Assembly: GCA_003164595.1 (NCBI GenBank) | Contig: PLTT01000017.1 | Coordinates: 30,309-94,308 of the forward strand | Length of the DNA: 64,000 bases | Direction: 5' to 3' | Source: Candidatus Saccharimonadota bacterium | GTDB taxonomy: Bacteria; Patescibacteriota; Saccharimonadia; Saccharimonadales; UBA4665 | Part shown: positions 52,314-60,797 of the stretch, in pieces | Layout of the letters: the number at the start of each line of letters is the position of its first letter | Position numbering within the stretch: the first letter of the stretch is position 1 | Program-made: the position numbers and the translations under genes | The notes under the pieces: generated by a model | What the model was told of the DNA's origin: nothing | Databases searched by the model: none | Seen by the model: the letters and a program-made list of their open reading frames with translations, nothing else

Positions 52314-52959
52314 TATTTGGTTCCTCGATAATATTCCTTAAAGCCCAGTACTGTGCCGCAGGGTCTTGAGCGCTTTGGATAAAACCACCAACGTTTATTA
52401 CGTCTACGCCGGCTTCGGCTAACTGGCGAACATTGGAAAGATTAACGCCGCCGTCCCAGCCAATCTCTATCGACGGTTTCAAAGATTTGATAGCTGATAC
52501 TTTAGCAAGCAAAGATAAGTTGGCCTGAGAACCACCCTGGTAGCCAAGGTTTCCTGAAAATATTAGGATGTGATCTATGTCAGTTATAGCTGACTTTACG
52601 TCCAAAACGTCCGTCCCTGGTAATATCGCCAGGCCTACTTCTATGCCATGGCTTTTAACAATATCTACTAAATCGATAAATTTACCGTCTGCTTCGGCAT
52701 GAACAATTATGAGCTGTGGGTGAAGCGCGATAACACTGTCTAATACGTCCAGTGGCTTTTGGTACATTATGTGAAGATCGGCAATCATGCCACCCGGCCA
52801 CCAAATATCATTAATGTCTATCAGCTTGTTTGGCGTAAAAACTCCATCGGCTAAATCAATATGTACCCTTTTAGTAAATGGGGTGATTCTACTCATCTGC
52901 GACCTATATTCGTCAATATTAGAAGCAGTAATAGTTGGGCAAATATCGATGTTCGTCAT
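52306..52959 (-). CDS. rpe: Ribulose-phosphate 3-epimerase
   Basis: A 217-residue TIM barrel interconverting ribulose-5-phosphate and xylulose-5-phosphate. It has VHIDLADGVFTPN (metal ligands His and Asp), ADLHIMYQKP, LIIVHAEADGKF, FSGNLGYQGGSQ and EIGWDGGVN near the end with INVGGFI for phosphate binding. It is more divergent than most Rpe (LHIMYQKP for DVHLMVxxP, FSGNLGYQGG for MTVxPGFGGQ) but the key residues are present. It overlaps rpiB by four bases. Confidence 0.85.
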   Translation of the reverse strand: MTNIDICPTITASNIDEYRSQMSRITPFTKRVHIDLADGVFTPNKLIDINDIWWPGGMIADLHIMYQKPLDVLDSVIALHPQLIIVHAEADGKFIDLVDIVKSHGIEVGLAILPGTDVLDVKSAITDIDHILIFSGNLGYQGGSQANLSLLAKVSAIKSLKPSIEIGWDGGVNLSNVRQLAEAGVDVINVGGFIQSAQDPAAQYWALRNIIEEPNNA

Positions 52960-53405
52960 TTTACCAATTCATCCATTTCTTTGATTCGTCTTTTAAAACG
53001 GCTGGCTCCGGCAAAAGGAGTGCTTAGCCAAGCATGAACAACAGCGTTGGCTCTCTCGGATTTCAATATATTCGCTGGTAAACACAGCACATTAGCATCA
53101 TCATCATTGCGTGATTCATAGGCTGAATTAACATCCCAAACTAAGCTAGCCCGGATACCAGGGAAGCGATTGGCAGCCATGCACATTCCCTGCCCGCTAC
53201 CACAGATCAGGATCGCCCTTGACTCCGAATCATCGCTACTCAGTAGGGCTTTAATCGTTTTGGCAGCAAATTGAGGAAAATCATCATCGGTCAGCAATTT
53301 TCTGTCTCCTTCATCAACAACTTCATAACCCGAGCGAGTAAGCATATTAATTAACTCGTTCTTCAGGGTAAAGCCATTGTGGTCGGCACCAATGTAGATT
53401 TTCAT
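52956..53405 (-). CDS. rpiB: Ribose-5-phosphate isomerase B
   Basis: A 149-residue RpiB/LacA-type isomerase: IGADHNGFTLKNEL at the start, ILICGSGQGMCMAANRFPGIRA with the catalytic cysteine, and SRNDDDANVLCLPA near the C-terminus. It interconverts ribose-5-phosphate and ribulose-5-phosphate. It lies between gap (3-base gap) and rpe (overlap), so it is co-transcribed. Confidence 0.93.
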   Translation of the reverse strand: MKIYIGADHNGFTLKNELINMLTRSGYEVVDEGDRKLLTDDDFPQFAAKTIKALLSSDDSESRAILICGSGQGMCMAANRFPGIRASLVWDVNSAYESRNDDDANVLCLPANILKSERANAVVHAWLSTPFAGASRFKRRIKEMDELVK

Positions 53406-53408
53406 AGA

Positions 53409-54452
53409 TTATTGGTCGTGTTCGTTCTGATCCGCCTGATTACGATGCAACAAACGTCCTGTATCGGCAACCACTTCAACTAGTCGGTTGGAGTAACCCC
53501 ATTCGTTGTCATACCAAGCTACTACTTTAAGCATATTACCAGCAACAACTGCCGTTAATTTTAAATCAACTATCGCTGAGTGGCTATTGCCAATGAAGTC
53601 ACTGCTAACCAGTTCTTCTTCTGTGAATGTCAAAATTCCTTGATAGAATGGCTCAGCAGCAGCTTTCTTGAAAGCTTCATTGACTTCCTCGACTGTCACA
53701 TCCCTTTTAGTAATTATCACAAAGTCACTTAGTGATACTACTGGAGTCGGTACGCGGATACTAAGACCACCAAATATTCCCTCAAGTGCCGGTAAGGCCT
53801 GAGCAGCGGCTATAGAGGCACCGGTTGTGGTCGGTACGATATTCTCAGCGGCGTTACGCGCTTCACGAAGATCTTTAGCTGGGGCATCCTGTAGCTTCTG
53901 GCTGGCTGTATAACTATGGATAGTCGTCATCATGGCCTTTTCGATACCAAAGGCCGTCTCAATGACATCAGCAACCGGAGTAATACAATTTGTGGTACAG
54001 CTAGCATTACTAATAATGTCACTGGCACCTTCTAGTTTATCCTCGTTGACGCCAAGGACTATGGTTGTGGCTCCTTCGCCTTTGGTAGGAGCGCTAATGA
54101 CCACTTTCTTAGCCCCGGCCGTGACGTGGGCCCTAGCTAGTTCTGGTTTCACGAAGAAACCGGTTGATTCTATAACCACATCAATACCCAAATCACCCCA
54201 AGGTAGGTTGGCGGGATCTTTTTCTGCTAATACTTTAACTGGCACATTATTGACAATGATATTAGTGTCATCAAAACCAACATCGTAGTGATAGGTACCA
54301 TAATTACTATCGTGTTTCAGAAGATGTGCTAAGGTTTTTGTATCTGTTAAATCGTTGATTGCTACTATCTCTAAATCGTCTCTTTCGAAGGCTACTTTAA
54401 AGGCATTTCGCCCAATTCGCCCAAATCCATTGATTGCCACCCTAGTTTTCAT
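53409..54452 (-). CDS. gap: Glyceraldehyde-3-phosphate dehydrogenase
   Basis: A 347-residue enzyme of glycolysis. The NAD site is VAINGFGRIGRNAFK (about 4-18), the active cysteine lies in SNASCTTNCITP, followed by TIHSYTASQKLQDAPAKD and the C-terminal VAWYDNEWGYSNRLVE. A short charged tail (LLHRNQADQNEHDQ) extends past the usual end. AAGGGATAAC serves as its ribosome binding site. It heads the seven-gene operon; phosphoglycerate kinase and triosephosphate isomerase are not nearby. Confidence 0.96.
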   Translation of the reverse strand: MKTRVAINGFGRIGRNAFKVAFERDDLEIVAINDLTDTKTLAHLLKHDSNYGTYHYDVGFDDTNIIVNNVPVKVLAEKDPANLPWGDLGIDVVIESTGFFVKPELARAHVTAGAKKVVISAPTKGEGATTIVLGVNEDKLEGASDIISNASCTTNCITPVADVIETAFGIEKAMMTTIHSYTASQKLQDAPAKDLREARNAAENIVPTTTGASIAAAQALPALEGIFGGLSIRVPTPVVSLSDFVIITKRDVTVEEVNEAFKKAAAEPFYQGILTFTEEELVSSDFIGNSHSAIVDLKLTAVVAGNMLKVVAWYDNEWGYSNRLVEVVADTGRLLHRNQADQNEHDQ

Positions 54453-54501
54453 AATAAGAAGTTATCCCTTCCGCTGTTGATATTAGTATTTTACCTTTAT
54501 T

Positions 54502-54530
54502 ATTGTAGAAGCATAAGGATAATGATGCAA
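54502..54530 (-). promoter_or_regulatory. Promoter of the gap-rpiB-rpe-tkt-fba-pfkB operon
   Basis: On the reverse strand TTGCAT (54525-54530), 17 bases, TACAAT (54502-54507). The leader of about 45 bases ends with AAGGGATAAC before the gap ATG. The -35 match is weak. Confidence 0.45.
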
Positions 54531-54560
54531 CTATATCGCGGCGTCTTGAATAAAAGTAGA

Positions 54561-54983
54561 TTAGAGAATTTGGTTATCTTGAATGTAGCGAAAGGCGCGA
54601 GCATAAAAGGGAATATAATCTTTTTCAATTTCGGACAGTTCATCAACTGGCCGCCACTGAAATTGATCATGCTCAAAACTTAAACTTATAGGAGGCTTGG
54701 AAGAGGGTAATTTAACAATATAGAGCATACGAACATAGTTATCGTGCCAGAAATCGGTTCCGGCATAAACCAGTTCAATACTACTGGGATCGATTACCAA
54801 ACCAGTTTCTTCCAATATCTCTCTAATGACAGCTGCCCCTGGTTCTTCATGTGGCTCAATCTCACCACCTGGTAAATCGGGTTGGCCAGCCAGTGTTGGG
54901 TGCGTCTGACTACGCCGCAGAACTAACATCTGTTTATCCGCATCCAAAACTACAGCCTTAGCAATGCCTAGAGTACTAACCAC
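54561..54983 (-). CDS. NUDIX hydrolase
   Basis: I place the start at the GTG at 54983, directly after the ppa stop, because GGAG lies nine bases upstream; this gives 140 residues (MVSTLGIAKAVVLDADKQML...). Longer readings overlap ppa. The Nudix box is intact: GGEIEPHEEPGAAVIREILEETGLV (G-x5-E-x7-REUxEExGU). These enzymes hydrolyse nucleoside diphosphate derivatives, often damaged nucleotides. Coupling to inorganic pyrophosphatase fits a reaction that releases pyrophosphate. The C-terminal part has FQWRPVDELSEIE, common in MutT-like members. Confidence 0.85.
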   Translation of the reverse strand: MVSTLGIAKAVVLDADKQMLVLRRSQTHPTLAGQPDLPGGEIEPHEEPGAAVIREILEETGLVIDPSSIELVYAGTDFWHDNYVRMLYIVKLPSSKPPISLSFEHDQFQWRPVDELSEIEKDYIPFYARAFRYIQDNQIL

Positions 54984-54987
54984 GAGG

Positions 54988-55521
54988 TTATGCTCCTGCA
55001 GTATATCTGTCGATGCAGTCTTTGATAACGTTTTTGGCGTCATCAATTCCACCCCAGCCGAGAACCTTAGTGGTGCCTGGTTTCTTGAGATCCTTATAGT
55101 GAGCAAAGTGCTCTTCAATTTTCTGCTGCCACCTCTTCCCTAGATCATCCAAGGAATTAACGCTATCGCCGGAATCGCGATCATCGGCCGGAACGCAGAC
55201 GATCTTGTAGTCCATGTCTCCGTCGTCCTCGAAGTTAAAAACACCTACAACTTTTGCCGCTAGCCAAGTACCTGTCGGTATAGGCTGACTGCATACTACT
55301 AGTACATCAAGCTCGTCGCCATCGGCATCCAATGTCTGGGGAATAAAACCATAGTTAACTGGTTTGGGGTAGATGCTTGGCTCAACTCGGTCAAGAGTAA
55401 AACAGGCCCGATCTCGATCCCATTCAATCTTGAGTATTGAGCCCATAGGAATATCAATAACTGCATTAACTAAACCATTCTGCCAGTCACCTACTTCTAA
55501 GACTTTGTTGTAATCTGCCAT
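54988..55521 (-). CDS. ppa: Inorganic pyrophosphatase, family I
   Basis: A 177-residue soluble pyrophosphatase. It has VIDIPMGSILKIEWDRD, YGFIPQTLDADGDELDVLVV (acidic metal site) and GDMDYKIVCVPADDRDSG, KDLKKPGTTKVLGWG near the end. It drives biosynthetic reactions by removing pyrophosphate. AGAAGGAGAAAAAC is a strong ribosome binding site before the ATG. It is divergent from the flavin reductase gene. Confidence 0.94.
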   Translation of the reverse strand: MADYNKVLEVGDWQNGLVNAVIDIPMGSILKIEWDRDRACFTLDRVEPSIYPKPVNYGFIPQTLDADGDELDVLVVCSQPIPTGTWLAAKVVGVFNFEDDGDMDYKIVCVPADDRDSGDSVNSLDDLGKRWQQKIEEHFAHYKDLKKPGTTKVLGWGGIDDAKNVIKDCIDRYTAGA

Positions 55522-55554
55522 GTTTTTCTCCTTCTTCTGATTTCAATTGTAGCA

Positions 55555-55563
55555 TGTTAGAGT
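55555..55563 (+). promoter_or_regulatory. Extended -10 box for leaderless flavin reductase transcript
   Basis: TGTTAGAGT (TGnTAGAGT); the hexamer ends 7 bases before the ATG at 55571. No SD sequence. Confidence 0.5.
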
Positions 55564-55570
55564 GTAGATA

Positions 55571-56281
55571 ATGAAGGCAAAGCTTGACCACATTGTTCAC
55601 GAGAACCGAGACAAGACAATCAGTTCATTTTGGTTTGAGACAGACCAAGCTCTCGATTATATCGCCGGGCAGTTCATTGAGATGACCATCCACCACCCAA
55701 AGACCGATGACCGCGGAGACAAACGTTGGTTTACAATTTCGTCCTCACCTACTAATGCCCCGCTCATGAGCATCACGACCAAATTTTCAGAGGAAAGCAG
55801 CTCATTTAAACAAACCTTACAAGGATTAAGGGAGGGTGATGAGGTTATAATCAGCGATCCGATGGGAGACTTCGTTCTGCCCAAAGACAAGTCCATACCT
55901 TTAATCTTTGTAGCTGGTGGCATCGGCATCACCCCCTACCACAGCATTATTAAATGGCTAAGTGATACCAAGCAAAGTCGTGACATAAATCTTATTTATG
56001 CGGCCAATAGCATCGGTGAACTAGTTTTCTTAGAACAGTTCGAGCATTACGGTCTCAGTCTTCAGCTAATATTAAATAACCCACCCGCTAATTGGGAAGG
56101 TGAAACTGGGTACCTAAGCGGACAGCGGATTATTGATCTCACTAACCCTCCCAGAGACAGTCTAATATACGCCTCTGGTCCGGAAAAGATGGTTGAATCG
56201 CTACAATCTAGTCTAGAGACCTTGGGCATGGAGAAGTACCGCCTAGTAGGAGATTTCTTCCCGGGTTATAGCACGATATAG
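55571..56281 (+). CDS. Ferredoxin-NADP reductase-like FAD/NAD(P)-binding oxidoreductase
   Basis: A 236-residue flavoprotein of the FNR superfamily. The FAD domain has GQFIEMTIHH and RWFTISSSPTNAP (RxYS-type FAD motif, here RWFT), and the NAD(P) domain has FVAGGIGITPYHSIIKWL and IYASGPEKMVESLQSSL. It lacks a 2Fe-2S domain and a signal peptide. It may reduce a flavodoxin or ferredoxin or act as a flavin reductase; the partner is not visible. It converges on trxB. Confidence 0.85.
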   Translation: MKAKLDHIVHENRDKTISSFWFETDQALDYIAGQFIEMTIHHPKTDDRGDKRWFTISSSPTNAPLMSITTKFSEESSSFKQTLQGLREGDEVIISDPMGDFVLPKDKSIPLIFVAGGIGITPYHSIIKWLSDTKQSRDINLIYAANSIGELVFLEQFEHYGLSLQLILNNPPANWEGETGYLSGQRIIDLTNPPRDSLIYASGPEKMVESLQSSLETLGMEKYRLVGDFFPGYSTI

Positions 56282-56301
56282 GACGAAATTAAATCAAAGT
56301 T

Positions 56302-57246
56302 TTACTTATGGCCTTCTAGAAACTCTCGGATCATCAAGGCGGAAGTAGCGCCCTCGCCACTAGCACTAGCTATTTGCATCGTTGCGCCACTGCGGATATC
56401 TCCAGCGGCAAAAACGCCCTTCATTGAAGTTTGAAGATGCTCATCGGTCTTAACGAAACCTATTTTGTCCAGCTCGATGGGACTATCTGCCAGGAACTGA
56501 GAATTCGGGATTAGCCCAACGAATATGAAGACGCCATCTGTCTCAAACGTAACTTCCTTACCGTGTTGCTCGGCTAACACTTTATTGACGAGCTTATCGG
56601 GGCCTGCGACGATTTCCTTTGGCGCAGCGCCTAAGTGAATTGTTATTTTTCCGCTATCAATAAGTTTTTGAAGCTCTTCTTGAAGAACCTCGCTAGCTCT
56701 CAGTTCAGAGCGAACTAAAAGATCTATGTGCGAAGCAAATCTGGTAAGAAAGATAGCTTCTTGGACTGCGGAATTACCGCCACCTATAACAACTAGTTTT
56801 TTATCTTTATAAAAAGCGCCATCACAAGTCGCACAGTAGTGGACACCTCGGGCATAATACTCAGATTCACCCGGTATACCAATCTTCTTATAATCACTGC
56901 CGGTGGCAATCAGTACAGCCCTCGCCAGCATGTCGCCGCTGGTTGTTGCGAGTTTCTTATACTCCCCTTCGTCAGTAATTTTGGTAACTTCACCGTATTC
57001 GATAACCGCGCCAAAACGTTCTGCTTGTTTGCGTAAATTTTCGGCCAGATCTAATCCTGCAATTCCCTCAGGAAAGCCCGGGTAATTATCAACCCAGTCG
57101 GTTATGGCAGCCAGACCACCAGGCACGCCACGCTCAAATAATAGGGTCTCGATATTCTCTCTTGTCGTATAGATAGCAGCAGACAGTGCTGCTGGACCAG
57201 CACCGATCATAATCACATCGTGTTTGGGTGTATTGTTATCACTCAT
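56302..57246 (-). CDS. trxB: Thioredoxin reductase
   Basis: A 314-residue NADPH-dependent flavoenzyme. FAD motif GAGPAALSAAIY (about 15-26), redox pair CATCDGAFY (about 138-146), NADPH motif GGGNSAVQEAIFL, and C-terminal GVFAAGDIRSG. It keeps thioredoxin- or glutaredoxin-type proteins reduced; a small CxxC protein gene follows upstream at 57311-57559. TAGAGT lies six bases before the ATG with no SD. Confidence 0.95.
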   Translation of the reverse strand: MSDNNTPKHDVIMIGAGPAALSAAIYTTRENIETLLFERGVPGGLAAITDWVDNYPGFPEGIAGLDLAENLRKQAERFGAVIEYGEVTKITDEGEYKKLATTSGDMLARAVLIATGSDYKKIGIPGESEYYARGVHYCATCDGAFYKDKKLVVIGGGNSAVQEAIFLTRFASHIDLLVRSELRASEVLQEELQKLIDSGKITIHLGAAPKEIVAGPDKLVNKVLAEQHGKEVTFETDGVFIFVGLIPNSQFLADSPIELDKIGFVKTDEHLQTSMKGVFAAGDIRSGATMQIASASGEGATSALMIREFLEGHK

Positions 57247-57252
57247 AATTAG

Positions 57253-57258
57253 ACTCTA
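57253..57258 (-). promoter_or_regulatory. -10 box for leaderless trxB transcript
   Basis: TAGAGT on the reverse strand, 6 bases from the trxB ATG; no SD sequence. Confidence 0.45.
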
Positions 57259-57310
57259 ATTGTAACGCATAATCGACAAAGATTATGCTGCTAAACTTTG
57301 TTCAATAACT

Positions 57311-57559
57311 CTAGCTGACAGCTGGTGCTAATTTTGCTAGGTTAAAGCCAATGATCACTTCCTGAGTATCATCTTGCTTGGTAACCACGGTTACGGGGAC
57401 AGTCATTGCTCCGCTAATCCTGAGAGCCTCAGCTTGTCGTTCTGGAAATTGATCAAGATTTACTTCCGTCCATGTATGACCCTTAGCTCCAAGCCACTTC
57501 TTAACCATCCCGCAGTAAGCGCAGGTGTTGGTAGTAAATATTGTGATGTTCTTGACCAT
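57311..57559 (-). CDS. Glutaredoxin/NrdH-like redoxin
   Basis: An 82-residue thioredoxin-fold protein. The redox motif CAYCGMVKKWL is at about 13-23, VPVTVV (cis-proline) at about 55-60 and a short C-terminal part that includes GFNLAKLA. Its size and CxYC motif fit glutaredoxins of the NrdH/Grx type, which reduce ribonucleotide reductase or other targets and can take electrons from TrxB, encoded next on the same strand. GGGGGAA lies near the ATG. An operator-like inverted repeat lies about 33 bases upstream. Confidence 0.85.
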   Translation of the reverse strand: MVKNITIFTTNTCAYCGMVKKWLGAKGHTWTEVNLDQFPERQAEALRISGAMTVPVTVVTKQDDTQEVIIGFNLAKLAPAVS

Positions 57560-57591
57560 GGTTCCCCCAGAGGTTTTAGTTTTGTTAATGC

Positions 57592-57612
57592 TTTATACTA
57601 TAACAGTATAAA
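57592..57612 (-). promoter_or_regulatory. Palindrome over the glutaredoxin promoter
   Basis: TTTATACT and AGTATAAA (57592-57599 and 57605-57612) are perfect 8-base inverted arms around 5 bases. On the reverse strand the arms contain -10-like TATACT and TATAGT hexamers, so a dimeric repressor bound here would block the glutaredoxin promoter. Chance overlap of two -10-like boxes is the alternative. Confidence 0.45.
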
Positions 57613-57698
57613 TAGTGTTGGGTAGCTACGTCAATACCCTATATATTGTGTTTTTGTATACAATTACTCACACTGGTAACAGCGACGTTAGCTGTGGA

Positions 57699-58253
57699 TT
57701 ATTTGATAGCTACTAGGTAAACGACAAAGACTAGATTTGAATTTGCCGGTATTGCTGCACTGGGTGACTGGCTACCATAAGCCAATGATGACGGGATTAC
57801 CAAACGACGGGTTCCGCCGACTTTCATGCCAACTAGACCTTGATCCCACCCACTTATAACTTTACCTGCTCCAAGTTCGAACATAAAGCCTGTCTTGGTT
57901 GTGTAGTCCTCATCGAAAACTATTCCGGTAGTTGCCAAAGTCCCGTAGTACTTCACCGTTAGACAGCCTCCGTCGGCAGCTGCTTTACCTTTGCCAACCG
58001 TCAGGTCAGTTACCTGCAAGGAGGTCACCGCGCCAGTTGGGATATATGCCGAGGCTGGAGGAGTTAGGGTGGCGGCCGCCGGTTCGCCACTCGTACAAGT
58101 ACTAGAAGTAGTTGAAGCGGTTGACGAGGAAGAAGAACTGCTTGAGTTACTACTAACTGCCTGCCAGATTACCCAAAAACTAAAACCAAAAGCACTTACA
58201 AAAAATAACAATGCAACACTCAAAGCAAATGCTCTATCTCGTTTCCTGGCCAT
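57699..58253 (-). CDS. Membrane-anchored FKBP-type peptidyl-prolyl isomerase
   Basis: A 184-residue protein with an N-terminal transmembrane anchor (about 10-33), a Ser/Thr-rich linker (SSSSSSSSTASTTSSTCTSG) and a C-terminal FKBP domain (about 78-184): VKYYGTLATTGIVFDEDY, FELGAGKVISGWDQGLVGMKVGGTRRLVIPSSLAYG and LVFVVYLVAIK. The conserved FKBP core residues (Tyr, Phe, Asp, Trp, Val-Ile) are present. It should fold proteins outside the membrane. It follows pheT by three bases and may be co-transcribed. Confidence 0.88.
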   Translation of the reverse strand: MARKRDRAFALSVALLFFVSAFGFSFWVIWQAVSSNSSSSSSSSTASTTSSTCTSGEPAAATLTPPASAYIPTGAVTSLQVTDLTVGKGKAAADGGCLTVKYYGTLATTGIVFDEDYTTKTGFMFELGAGKVISGWDQGLVGMKVGGTRRLVIPSSLAYGSQSPSAAIPANSNLVFVVYLVAIK

Positions 58254-58256
58254 GAA

Positions 58257-60797
58257 CTATATCCTCTCTGCGTTAAGTTTATCTTTAGCTACGGATGATA
58301 ATTGATCTAGTAACAATGTTATCTCGGCATCGGTCATGGTGCGCTCATAGTTTATGGCACTGATACGAATGGTAACTTGTTTATGGTCAATATCGTCGGG
58401 GCGTTGGTAAATATCAACGAGCGTAATACCTCTTAGCACTACCCCGCCTTCAACATTGGAAAATTCATTCCAAACAAGGTCTATTATAGCCTGATATGAC
58501 ATATTATTGGCAACTTTAAAGCAAATATCCTGCTCGACAAATGGATACTTGGATAATTTCTGGTAGATTGGGCGACTTGGGCTAGCCCCGATTAGTTTGC
58601 CTAGATCAATTTCAAAACCGCATACAAAATCCGGCAGTTTTAAGGCCTTTTTAACACTTGGTTTGAACTCGCCAATAAAGCCAATTAAGTCACCACTAGG
58701 CAATATTACCCCGGACAGACGCGACGGCTCAAATGGCGCTACAACGTCTTTAAGATCGGGAGGTATTTCATTCGGATCGCTAATTCCCTCAACCATAGCA
58801 GAAACGCCTAGACTAAACATCAAAGTTGATAGGTATTGTTTTGCTTGGTAATAACTGGCACCCTCGTATTGGCTTTTAGCAGTTTTACTATTGGCGGCAA
58901 AAACGAAACCCAAGTGTTGAGCTTCAATAGGCACCTGGCTACTCTGTTCTATCGCCAGTTTGTTGTGCACCGGATTAAGCTCGAATAGACCGAATTCGTC
59001 GTACCCAGATTTAATGTTTGGGTGTACCTTCTCCAATAAACTTGGCAACAAACTAGTTCGATAATATTGCAAATTCGGACTCAGGGCATTAGTAATCTGG
59101 AAAGCATTCTTTTTGTCCTGTGACATTCTATCTAGCAAATCTCCGTGAACGAAACTATAGGTTAATACTTCGTTGGCTCCCAATTTACTAAGTTGGAAAC
59201 GAATTTCTTGTTTAAGGCTGAGGAGAGGGTCTTTGGCTGCTGGTTTAATACTGCGAATCGGCAATGACTGAGGCAAGCTATCAAAACCACGTAGTCGCCC
59301 AACTTCCTCGATAATGTCCTCAGGAATCTCAATATCGGTTCGCCAGAAAGGCGCTACAACTATTAGGTCGTCGTTTTGGATTGTTACCTCAAACTCAACA
59401 TTCATTAAAACTTGGGCAATATCGTCCGGCGAATAATTGCTGCCTAGACGCTCGTTTATAAAACCAGCACTAAGTTTAACGGTTGGGGGAGTGGGTAAAT
59501 CTTTATTGTCATCAATCACGTCGCTTGCGATGTTGCCGCCGCTGGCCTGGCAGATCTCTTCGCTGACTTTCTTAAGAACGGCAAGATTTTGTCTAGGGCT
59601 CTGACCCTTAGTGAAACGGGTTACGGCTTCGGTAAAGACGCCAAGTTCCATTGAAGTTCGCCGTATGGAGTACATATTGAAGGTGGCACACTCCAGAATA
59701 ATATTTTTGGTTTGATCGTCTACCTCAGTCTCAGAGCCTCCCATAACTCCACCTACGCCGATGGCCTGGCTATCGGTTGCGATCATAATGGTTTTGCTAG
59801 AGGGCTTAACTTCCTTTCCGCCCAGCAAAGTAATTTTCTCGCCGTCTTTAGGATAGCGAACACTTAGCGATGCCCCCTGACCATTAGTAAGTTGACTGAC
59901 CTTGTCATAGTCATAGGCATGCAAAGGCTGCCCGGTAATGACCATATAAAGATTGGTCAGATCAACAACATTGTTTATTGGCCTAATCCCTAGCCTGCTC
60001 AAGTAAGCCTGGATCTGTACCGAGCTTGGCTTAATGGTAATATTGGCAATAGTCACGGCGGCAAAGCGGGGCACTTCTTTCGTTAAGTTATTGGTGATTT
60101 TTAATTCAAGAGGTTGGCCAGTTACGGTCAGCGAACCCGGGTCTTCCCTATACCAGTCAGGACTTTTAAAGGACTGGCCATAAATACCGGCGAGTTCTCG
60201 AGACACTCCAAGATGACCAAAACAGTCTGGACGATGCGTAAACATTTTATTCTCGATATCAATAATAAAATCATTCAACCGATATTGTTCAGAAAAATTA
60301 CTGCCTTTGGCAATATCGTCATCGACTTCCAATATGCCCGTATGATCTTCGCTAAGACCTAATTCAGAGGCACTGGCCAACATACCATTACTGATTACGC
60401 CACGGATCTCGCGGGCCTCAAGTTTAAAAGGATCTTTATCCATACTGCTGGGGACTATTACCCCAGGGGGCAACCAAACAACGCTCAGTCCTTCACGAAC
60501 GTTTGGGGCGCCACAAACAATTTGGACGAACCCATTTTCATCACGGTCTATGTTCTCAAACTTCCCACCATCATCTATTTTGCAAACATGGAGCTTATCG
60601 GCGCTTGGATGCTTCTCGCAGCTTACTACCTTGACCACCAGGCTATCTTGATATTTTTGGGCTAAATCGGTGACAGCATCAACAGCCCCAAGCTGAGCGG
60701 CAATTTTATCTGTTAGGCCAGAAATCGTATCGGCGTTAAATCTGCTGACATCGAAAGACGATTGGCAATTACCGACCAGCTGTAGACTAACCTTCAT
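58257..60797 (-). CDS. pheT: Phenylalanine-tRNA ligase beta subunit
   Basis: An 846-residue subunit. Domains in order are an N-terminal tRNA-binding EMAP-like part (VVKVVSCEKHPSADKLHVCKID, about 53-74), B3/B4 editing domain, B5 domains, a catalytic-like module and the FDX-ACB C-terminal domain (KLSKYPFVEQDICFKV onward). It forms the alpha2-beta2 enzyme with PheS. Its start overlaps the pheS stop by four bases (ATGA). Confidence 0.95.
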   Translation of the reverse strand: MKVSLQLVGNCQSSFDVSRFNADTISGLTDKIAAQLGAVDAVTDLAQKYQDSLVVKVVSCEKHPSADKLHVCKIDDGGKFENIDRDENGFVQIVCGAPNVREGLSVVWLPPGVIVPSSMDKDPFKLEAREIRGVISNGMLASASELGLSEDHTGILEVDDDIAKGSNFSEQYRLNDFIIDIENKMFTHRPDCFGHLGVSRELAGIYGQSFKSPDWYREDPGSLTVTGQPLELKITNNLTKEVPRFAAVTIANITIKPSSVQIQAYLSRLGIRPINNVVDLTNLYMVITGQPLHAYDYDKVSQLTNGQGASLSVRYPKDGEKITLLGGKEVKPSSKTIMIATDSQAIGVGGVMGGSETEVDDQTKNIILECATFNMYSIRRTSMELGVFTEAVTRFTKGQSPRQNLAVLKKVSEEICQASGGNIASDVIDDNKDLPTPPTVKLSAGFINERLGSNYSPDDIAQVLMNVEFEVTIQNDDLIVVAPFWRTDIEIPEDIIEEVGRLRGFDSLPQSLPIRSIKPAAKDPLLSLKQEIRFQLSKLGANEVLTYSFVHGDLLDRMSQDKKNAFQITNALSPNLQYYRTSLLPSLLEKVHPNIKSGYDEFGLFELNPVHNKLAIEQSSQVPIEAQHLGFVFAANSKTAKSQYEGASYYQAKQYLSTLMFSLGVSAMVEGISDPNEIPPDLKDVVAPFEPSRLSGVILPSGDLIGFIGEFKPSVKKALKLPDFVCGFEIDLGKLIGASPSRPIYQKLSKYPFVEQDICFKVANNMSYQAIIDLVWNEFSNVEGGVVLRGITLVDIYQRPDDIDHKQVTIRISAINYERTMTDAEITLLLDQLSSVAKDKLNAERI

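Noticed and set aside
54984..55118. Upstream extension of the NUDIX gene into ppa
   Set aside because: It is the ppa coding sequence read in another frame; a GTG with GGAG at proper distance lies directly after the ppa stop.
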